From: Lachnospiraceae bacterium
Lineage (GTDB): Bacteria > Bacillota > Clostridia > Lachnospirales > Lachnospiraceae
Length of the DNA: 60,592 nucleotides
Assembly (NCBI GenBank): GCA_017442865.1
Contig: JAFRXK010000061.1
Location: forward strand, 1 to 60,592
Reading direction: 5' to 3'
Shown here: positions 55,045 to 60,592 of the stretch, in pieces
Position numbering within the stretch: position 1 is the stretch's first letter
How the letters are laid out: every line of letters begins with the position of its first letter
Program-made: the position numbers and the translations under genes
Notes under the pieces: model-generated
Told to the model about the DNA's origin: nothing
Databases searched by the model: none
Seen by the model: only the letters and a program-made list of their open reading frames with translations

Positions 55045-56304
55045 CTATAACCTGAATTCCTGTCTTACATTTTTACCGCTCGACGGATAAAACTGCCCAA
55101 AGCCCAGGTCTGTAATCTCGGTCTGCATAACATTATCTTCAGTAAACCATATCTTGACATTGATTCTTGTAGTCTTATTAGGACGCTGCGGAAAACCGTC
55201 AAGAAGCACCGCCATCTTCTTTTGCCAAGGCATCTTTACGCCCGATATGCCGAATTCAACTTTTCTCGAATCGTCTAAAATAAAATCTGCATCTATGCCG
55301 GCTTCCCTGAAGCTGCTGCCCGCCTCTGCCGCAATAATCTGTCTTGCCTGACCGAAATAATCCGCATCAATTGTAACTCTGTTGGCAATACGTCCGCTGC
55401 AGATGCATGTATAAGGATGAATCTTCTCACCCTTTTCATGCTCACAGGCTATGTATGCAGCACCCTGTGCGAACAATCCCTGACCTACAAAAACCCTGCG
55501 CTTATAGCAGGCAACATTTATAAAGTTCTCTGCCCATGTGTCGGTATCAAATGCCCTTCCCGTGAGGAATACCGACGTAACTACTCTCTTGCCGATGATT
55601 CTCTCCGAGCACGAGCATAGTATCTTGTCCGCAATCTTTCTTCCCTGCGGAGTATCAAGAATATCAAGGCTGAAGCCCTCCTCAAGCTCATGGCAGACCG
55701 CCTCTGCTATCTGAGGCTTTCTTCCCCTTGTAATAGAAAGCTCGTAATATTCCATACCGTCATTTGTCAAATCAAACATGCAAACCAGATTGGTATATAC
55801 ATCCGGCTTCTGCGCAAGCACATAATACATATATGCCTCGGAATGTGTTGCAAAATGCAGCTTCTCCTTCGGTATTCCCGCCATAACAGCCGCCGCTTCA
55901 ATATTATGTATTGCATCAGCGTTTTTGTTCCTGGTTGTAATAACGACCTGTGAAATCGTTGTGCTTCCCAGATTTATTTTTATTTTTTCAAGCACCTTCT
56001 TAAGGAAAACCGACGTAAGCGTGACGCAGTCATATTTCACTCCGTCAATAGTGGCAACTCCGTCCTTTAAGCACATCGTCACTAGCTTGTCCACGCTTAT
56101 TCCCTTGCCAAAAAGCGCACTTTTAAATGCGGCCTCGCCATAATCCCAGTCATCGCTGTCCTTCAGCTTACACAAAACCGTAGGAATCATATAGCTGTTG
56201 CCTTCATCAAATTCTATTGCATCCGATTCATTATTCTGTAAATTATAATATCCTGCCTGACAATAATCGTCACACAAATCAATTCCCAAAATAAGTCCCT
56301 GCAT
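55045..56304 (-). CDS. DUF5716-like Hsp70/actin-fold protein
   Basis: 419 aa. N-terminal GIDLCDDYCQAGYYN (phosphate-1-like loop), VVITTRN, CMFDLTNDGMEYYEL (phosphate-2-like loop) and a C-terminal part with VFLTGRAFDTDTWAENF fit the Hsp70/actin ATPase fold, divergent from DnaK and without its substrate-binding domain. This matches the DUF5716 family of Lachnospiraceae, function unknown. It starts 16 bases after the DUF5717-like gene, with a GAGGA site. Confidence 0.82.
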   Translation of the reverse strand: MQGLILGIDLCDDYCQAGYYNLQNNESDAIEFDEGNSYMIPTVLCKLKDSDDWDYGEAAFKSALFGKGISVDKLVTMCLKDGVATIDGVKYDCVTLTSVFLKKVLEKIKINLGSTTISQVVITTRNKNADAIHNIEAAAVMAGIPKEKLHFATHSEAYMYYVLAQKPDVYTNLVCMFDLTNDGMEYYELSITRGRKPQIAEAVCHELEEGFSLDILDTPQGRKIADKILCSCSERIIGKRVVTSVFLTGRAFDTDTWAENFINVACYKRRVFVGQGLFAQGAAYIACEHEKGEKIHPYTCICSGRIANRVTIDADYFGQARQIIAAEAGSSFREAGIDADFILDDSRKVEFGISGVKMPWQKKMAVLLDGFPQRPNKTTRINVKIWFTEDNVMQTEITDLGFGQFYPSSGKNVRQEFRL

Positions 56305-56320
56305 AAATCTTCGTCCTCTT

Positions 56321-59300
56321 CTATAACAATGTAAATATCCTGTCTGTCAATTCGTTTAAAAGTGCATATGATTCCGCATTTATAACAAGCCTGCCCAGAT
56401 CATTGTTCACCTTTGCGTCAAGCAGACGGTTAATCATGACATTTCTTCCTTCTCCGAGAAGTCCCGCACTCTCATCCTTCATAAGAATACTTCCCGACTC
56501 TGCCGGTGTATCTGCTCCGTCAATTATCTCGTACTCTAACACCTCGCCGCGCAGCAGTGTAATGACTTTTACAAAAAAGCCTGCAAACATATGCGGAAGC
56601 ATCTCTTCGTGCCAGGTCTCATCATCAGGAATAATTCTTGTCTTTAAAAGCACCAGATTATCCTTATCGGTTCTGTACTCAATAATAATCTTGTCCTCCA
56701 GTCCATCCGGGAGACTGATAAATCTGCCAAGCTTCTGGAAGAAAGAAAAAACAATGCCGCTTCTGCAGTATGAATATACGTATTTGTAAGCAAGATTGCA
56801 GCGCTCCTCCGACAACTCATCAAGCGTCGAATAATATTTGCACAAGGCAAGCCTTGTAACATCCGTCAGCATTCTGCCTGCCCTGATAAACTGCTCGTCA
56901 ACATCAAATACAACCTCCGGAATCTGCTCATCCTCAGTAAGGTACGCCTTGCTTCTTATCGCAAGATATGCCTGCACGACTGTTTCATCCTTTTGATTCT
57001 CATCAAGGTATATATCAAATATTTCATCCAGATGCTCTTTTTCACCGGTAAATATAAGCTGCGACAGAAGTCTCTCTGTAAAATCAAACTTCCTGACATT
57101 GCTTGCAACCGCAGCCCTCATAACCTCCAGCATGGTATCCTTGTCGCCATTGTAATTGCACAGCAGATATTCAAGTATTCTCTGGTTAAAGCAGCCTCTC
57201 CTTATGCAATCCTTTGACATCTCAAGGATAGTCCTGTCCAAATCGAACCTTGTCTCTACTATCATCCTTGAGGCAGTATCCATAAGCGAGCGGTCGCTTA
57301 CCTCTGACCAGCCAAAGTCCTTCATCAGCGCATACGCCTTCTGGAACTTTCCGTGTACTGCAAGCAGCTCAATAAACAGCTGTCTGTCCTCAAATCCTAT
57401 AAGCTCCCTGTTCACATTAAGCAGCGCCTCCGGCGCCCTGTCTCTTCGCTGCTTGTAATAATCTATCAGCCTCGACACAATATCCGCCTTGAAGGACGCT
57501 CTTATATTGTTGTTCTGGAGCATATCGAGCATACCGTAGAGATTCATCTCGCCCTTGGCACTTCTCTCAAACAGTTCGATGCTCTCGCGAATCTTTAAAA
57601 TCTCATTGTCCGGATTCATTCTTCTGCATGTGTTTGCAAGACTTTTACTGTCAAAAACAGGCGTAACCTCAATATCCAGTCCCGCATATCTTCTGCCTTC
57701 TATATCAATTCCTGCAACTACATAATTGTCCGAATATAACACCGTATATGCGTTATTATTCCAAGGCACAAGTATCTGCTCATAATTAAGCTCTTCATAG
57801 CACAGGGCAATCTTTCGTATCTTCTTGTTCGGGCAGTTAAAGCCTGCCGCATAAAGCATCTTCGGCAATACCGGCGCAAGCCTTCTGTCTATAAGCTCTT
57901 CATAAATAACATTGTTGTACAGCTCTCTCATGCCGTCATCTACATAGCCCTTCATCATCTGGTCAATCGTAAATGCTTCTATCTGTCCGGCATAGCTTGT
58001 ACGTATCTGCTCATCCTGTGCATAATACTTTATCACATTTCTGTAAATGGTTATCTTTGAAGGCACATCAACATTTGGCGCATAAGAAAAGTACAAAAGC
58101 ACTGCCCTTGGTATTGGCTCGTCAAAATCCTCCGGCATGGAATAAATATAATATTCATAAAGCTTTGTAAGCCTTAAGCCCTGCTCAACGCCCTTCTTAT
58201 ACCATTCAAAATATTTCGTATCTCTCGCATCCGATTTAAGCAGCGCATTGCAGACGCCTCTAAGCAGTTCGACGGTCTTATGAGTCTGATAAAGCCTCAT
58301 CAATATTCTTAAATACAGTCCGTCAATATCCCGCTGCGTCGATGAAAATGAGCTGATATACTCAGCCAGCGATGCCGGAAGTATGCCTGCCTTTGCACCA
58401 AACCACATGCAGTTAAGCTCAAAGCTTTCCAGCTTATCAAGAAGCTCAGGATTGTTAATATAAACCTGACAGCCTTCCATATAAAGCCACGGCGCACTGC
58501 ACCCCTCTTCAAATCTGCCCTTTATCTCTTCAAGCTTTTTTACCGGATTGTTCTCCCACTCAGGCTCGACCTTTAAAAGCAGGCGGAACACCGACAAATC
58601 CTTTGTCTCGTCGTAGCATCTGTGCAGAAGCCTTAACAGTGTCTCCAGATTCTCTGTACCATTGTGCGAAATATAGCACAGATAATAAAATATGCAGTAT
58701 TCAGGCGTAATGCTGTTTTTGCCCTCCATAACCAGACTCCTGACTCTGTTGAGCACCCTTGCAGCTTCCTCATTATCGCCGTTCATAATGCTTATCCATG
58801 CAACAGCAAGAATATTTTTAACATTACTCTCATCAAGCGGAATAATCTCATAGAGCTCATCCCTTAAAAGACCAAGCGTCCTGTCCGCCTCGCTTGGCTT
58901 CGTATAATAATCAATATAATATCTTAAGCACTTAAGCTGTCCTTTTTTATATTTAAAATATCTCTTGTCACGTTCAGCGCCCTTCGCATCAATGCTGACA
59001 TTTATAACAAATCTCTGTCTGAAGCTCTCGATAATAATTCTTCCAAGGTTGCATCCGCCGTGCAGCCTGCCCTCGTCAATCTTATATTCCAGGGTACATA
59101 TATCATCCTCAAAATCCTCAGGAAGAATCGTGGTCTTCAGCGGAATAATAAAGTCCGTATCACTGCTTACACTAAGCTGCACATATCCCCATGTATTCTT
59201 CTTAATGCTGATAAAATCGCTGCTTCTCATCTCAGTTCTGACATACGAAACCTGCTTGTCGGTAATTGATACCGTAACAGGCTCCTTTACACCCGTGCCA

Positions 59301-59845
59301 AGCAGAAACTCCTCCAGAAGATTGTTCCTTCCGGCGGTATTCCTAAGCACCTGATATAAAGCGGCATACTGTGTATTCTGCATAAACGGCAGCGATAAAA
59401 ATTCTGATGATTCACAAAGCCTTAACGCCGCATCCCAGTTGGTGCGCGCAAGCTCGCTGAAATTGTCCAGAGACTTCATGCTCTCAACAAGCTCGCTTTG
59501 CACATAAATCACGGATATATGATAAGGAACAGTCCACTCTCCGCAGTTGCTCACAATAATGAACTCTCCGTCTATACAGTCACCATTCCTCAGTCCCGTC
59601 GCATTAATCTCATATTCTATCCTGCAGGTCTTACCTAAAAAGCACTCTGTACCTACCTTAATCCTGTGGTCCGAAGAGTATACCAGGCCCTTAATGCTTC
59701 CCTCATCTCTTCTGAGCACATAGAATTCTCCTGCCTTCTTTGCCCCTGCATCAATCGTATCCTCTATCCTCTCAACAGAGCATCCGACATCATATTTATC
59801 ATAATCCAATAAACCGTCAGCAATCTCGGTAATGCGTTCAATCAT
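56321..59845 (-). CDS. DUF5717-like giant protein, 1174 aa
   Basis: Starts MIERITEIADGLLDYDKYDVG with GAGGTGA six bases upstream. The N-terminal 290 residues hold two similar beta-rich modules (about 20-110 and 185-285), each with RRDEGSIKGLVYSSDHRI / MRSSDFISIKKNTWGYVQLSV-type sequences; the rest is alpha-helical repeats, TPR/armadillo-like. No membrane segment, catalytic motif or signal peptide was seen. It is typical of DUF5717. Immediately upstream of the Hsp70-like gene, suggesting a scaffold or client-handling partner. Confidence 0.82.
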   Translation of the reverse strand: MIERITEIADGLLDYDKYDVGCSVERIEDTIDAGAKKAGEFYVLRRDEGSIKGLVYSSDHRIKVGTECFLGKTCRIEYEINATGLRNGDCIDGEFIIVSNCGEWTVPYHISVIYVQSELVESMKSLDNFSELARTNWDAALRLCESSEFLSLPFMQNTQYAALYQVLRNTAGRNNLLEEFLLGTGVKEPVTVSITDKQVSYVRTEMRSSDFISIKKNTWGYVQLSVSSDTDFIIPLKTTILPEDFEDDICTLEYKIDEGRLHGGCNLGRIIIESFRQRFVINVSIDAKGAERDKRYFKYKKGQLKCLRYYIDYYTKPSEADRTLGLLRDELYEIIPLDESNVKNILAVAWISIMNGDNEEAARVLNRVRSLVMEGKNSITPEYCIFYYLCYISHNGTENLETLLRLLHRCYDETKDLSVFRLLLKVEPEWENNPVKKLEEIKGRFEEGCSAPWLYMEGCQVYINNPELLDKLESFELNCMWFGAKAGILPASLAEYISSFSSTQRDIDGLYLRILMRLYQTHKTVELLRGVCNALLKSDARDTKYFEWYKKGVEQGLRLTKLYEYYIYSMPEDFDEPIPRAVLLYFSYAPNVDVPSKITIYRNVIKYYAQDEQIRTSYAGQIEAFTIDQMMKGYVDDGMRELYNNVIYEELIDRRLAPVLPKMLYAAGFNCPNKKIRKIALCYEELNYEQILVPWNNNAYTVLYSDNYVVAGIDIEGRRYAGLDIEVTPVFDSKSLANTCRRMNPDNEILKIRESIELFERSAKGEMNLYGMLDMLQNNNIRASFKADIVSRLIDYYKQRRDRAPEALLNVNRELIGFEDRQLFIELLAVHGKFQKAYALMKDFGWSEVSDRSLMDTASRMIVETRFDLDRTILEMSKDCIRRGCFNQRILEYLLCNYNGDKDTMLEVMRAAVASNVRKFDFTERLLSQLIFTGEKEHLDEIFDIYLDENQKDETVVQAYLAIRSKAYLTEDEQIPEVVFDVDEQFIRAGRMLTDVTRLALCKYYSTLDELSEERCNLAYKYVYSYCRSGIVFSFFQKLGRFISLPDGLEDKIIIEYRTDKDNLVLLKTRIIPDDETWHEEMLPHMFAGFFVKVITLLRGEVLEYEIIDGADTPAESGSILMKDESAGLLGEGRNVMINRLLDAKVNNDLGRLVINAESYALLNELTDRIFTLL

Positions 59846-59959
59846 AATGTGTCACCTCTCGTATCTTTCATTCTAACATAAATATAATTATTCCGCATTA
59901 TAAATTTTTATCTTTTTTAACAGTAAACACATCATTTTTTACGATTTTGTTGTTCAATC

Positions 59960-59987
59960 TTGTCTGATTTGCTTTATCTGATATAAT
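59960..59987 (+). promoter_or_regulatory. Promoter of the flavin-reductase pseudogene
   Basis: TTGTCT (59960-59965) and TATAAT (59982-59987) are 16 bases apart in the gap between the DUF5717-like gene and the pseudogene. The gap 59846-60095 holds nothing else recognised. Confidence 0.65.
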
Positions 59988-60095
59988 AATGATATAAAAA
60001 TCTATGTAATCTAGCACAAATCCGACGACAAAATTTCAAGCTTTATTATTTGATTTTAAATATAATACAACATATTTTTAAGGAGGACATTATTT

Positions 60096-60355
60096 ATGAA
60101 AAAGAATTTAGGAGTTGTACCGGGCGTATATCCAATGCCTGTACTCATGGTAGCAGCCTATGACGAGAATGGAAAGGTCAATGTCATGAATGCAGCGTGG
60201 GGAATGATTTGCGACACTGACAAGATTGCTCTGTTTAGGTTGATCCGTTAAAGCTTGACGCATTAATTTTCGACCAGTTCCAGCATGGTTATTATGTAAC
60301 AGGCGAACAGGTCGGCAAAGCATGGAACGCCGGCGCAGGACTGATGAAGAAATAA
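60096..60355 (+). pseudogene. Flavin reductase-like pseudogene with internal deletion
   Basis: AAGGAGG precedes the ATG. The first 46 codons (MKKNLGVVPGVYPMPVLMVA through GMICDTDKIALF) are the normal start of a flavin reductase-like FMN-binding protein. Then the frame slips, and the family C-terminus DPLKLDALIFDQFQHGYYV through GKAWNAGAGLMKK continues in another frame to 60353-60355. About 100 central residues are missing; the first frame stops at 60249-60251. Clearly inactivated, with its ribosome site and promoter intact. Confidence 0.88.
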
Positions 60356-60489
60356 ATTTTAGAGAAAAGCATTTGATTTGAATGACTGACATATAAGGAA
60401 ATTGAATATTACAGCGAATAAAAAGGGTGTCCCACAGGTATTATGTTTAAAGAGCCTTTGAAAAAAAGTCTGTAAAAGTTTAAATAAAT

Positions 60490-60523
60490 GGTCTTCTATG
60501 ATAAAATAAAATCATAGGAGGCC
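60490..60523 (+). promoter_or_regulatory. Hairpin sequestering the transposase ribosome-binding site (copy 2)
   Basis: Mirror of 70-103: GGTCTTCTATGAT pairs with ATCATAGGAGGCC across AAAATAAA. The GGAGG ribosome site is buried in the 3' arm. Read-in transcripts would form the full stem, whereas a transcript starting within the stem would not. Confidence 0.6.
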
Positions 60524-60530
60524 TTTTATT

Positions 60531-60592
60531 ATGGCAAAGAGAGAAAAGAAACCAGTACATCATGTACAAATGACCGATGGCAAGCGTGCCAT
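60531..60592 (+). CDS. IS256-family (mutator-type) transposase, N-terminal 20 codons only
   Basis: Same start as at the left end, MAKREKKPVHHVQMTDGKRA, behind GGAGG. The remainder lies beyond the window. The two identical copies in inverted orientation flank the whole 60-kb segment. Confidence 0.75.
   Translation, partial: MAKREKKPVHHVQMTDGKRA

Larger units (their letters stand above)
60452..60592 (+). mobile_element. Left terminus of an IS256-type element (copy 2)
   Basis: Exact reverse complement of window positions 1-141. The tip GAGCCTTTG...GTAAAAG starts right after TATTATGTTTAAA of the flank. The transposase begins at 60531 and reads out of the window. The 96 bases between the pseudogene stop and the IS tip show nothing recognised. 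Confidence 0.85.

Noticed and set aside
1..60592. Composite transposon defined by the two IS ends
   Set aside because: The segment holds core genes (valS, nifS, aroK, mnmA) and no target duplication can be seen, so it is more likely ordinary chromosome between two IS copies.

Overview
The window looks like chromosome of an anaerobic, low-to-mid GC Firmicute of the Lachnospiraceae type. The indications are a Val T-box, an electron-bifurcating [FeFe]-hydrogenase set, the DUF5716/DUF5717-like pair, OPT and MATE transporters, and strong GGAGG ribosome sites. This is inference from gene content; no rRNA, tRNA gene or CRISPR array was seen. Both ends are the same 141-bp sequence in inverted orientation: the left end of an IS256-type element whose transposase reads outward. 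The window is therefore the unique DNA between two divergent IS ends, and its limits are probably assembly breaks at a repeat.

Region by region: 0.1-5.4 kb holds valS under a T-box with an AT-rich membrane-protein gene wedged between them, then an HTH/ATPase/STAS-like regulator. 5.6-19 kb is mostly housekeeping and transport: malic enzyme, a DUF445 protein, MATE pump, flavodoxin, a large MacB-like ABC protein, a small kinase-fold protein, a heterodimeric ABC exporter and an aldo/keto reductase with iron-sulfur motifs. 19-21.7 kb is an AT-rich accessory patch (membrane protein, DinD-like protein, small HTH protein). 21.8-27.8 kb carries a cytosolic 5'-nucleotidase-like phosphoesterase and the hydrogenase operon NuoE/NuoF/HydA. 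27.8-35.8 kb holds a lipoprotein, a 40-residue basic protein, a PqqD-like protein, an OPT transporter, two unknowns, a transglutaminase, an M28 peptidase and a GNAT enzyme. 34-39.7 kb is worn accessory DNA: HNH remnant, 5'-altered RhuM gene, orphan coding fragments, and an intact Fic/S66 pair. 39.7-45.6 kb is an RNA-modification and sulfur block (RlmD-like methyltransferase, radical SAM activase, MnmA, IscU, NifS) with two tandem-repeat arrays. 45.7-54 kb combines two CotH kinases, an AroE-AroD fusion, DUF4956, a VTC polyphosphate polymerase and shikimate kinase. 54-60 kb has a TPR-like protein, an Hsp70-like protein and a 1174-residue partner, then a deleted flavin-reductase gene before the right IS end.

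Functional links: NifS supplies sulfur to IscU for clusters and to MnmA for tRNA thiolation. The hydrogenase trio recycles NADH and ferredoxin to H2. VTC, DUF4956 and CotH form a co-transcribed surface/phosphate-polymer module. The TPR-like, Hsp70-like and giant proteins form an operon of unknown purpose with aroK. Short in-frame repeats recur in several genes, and perfect intergenic hairpins are common.
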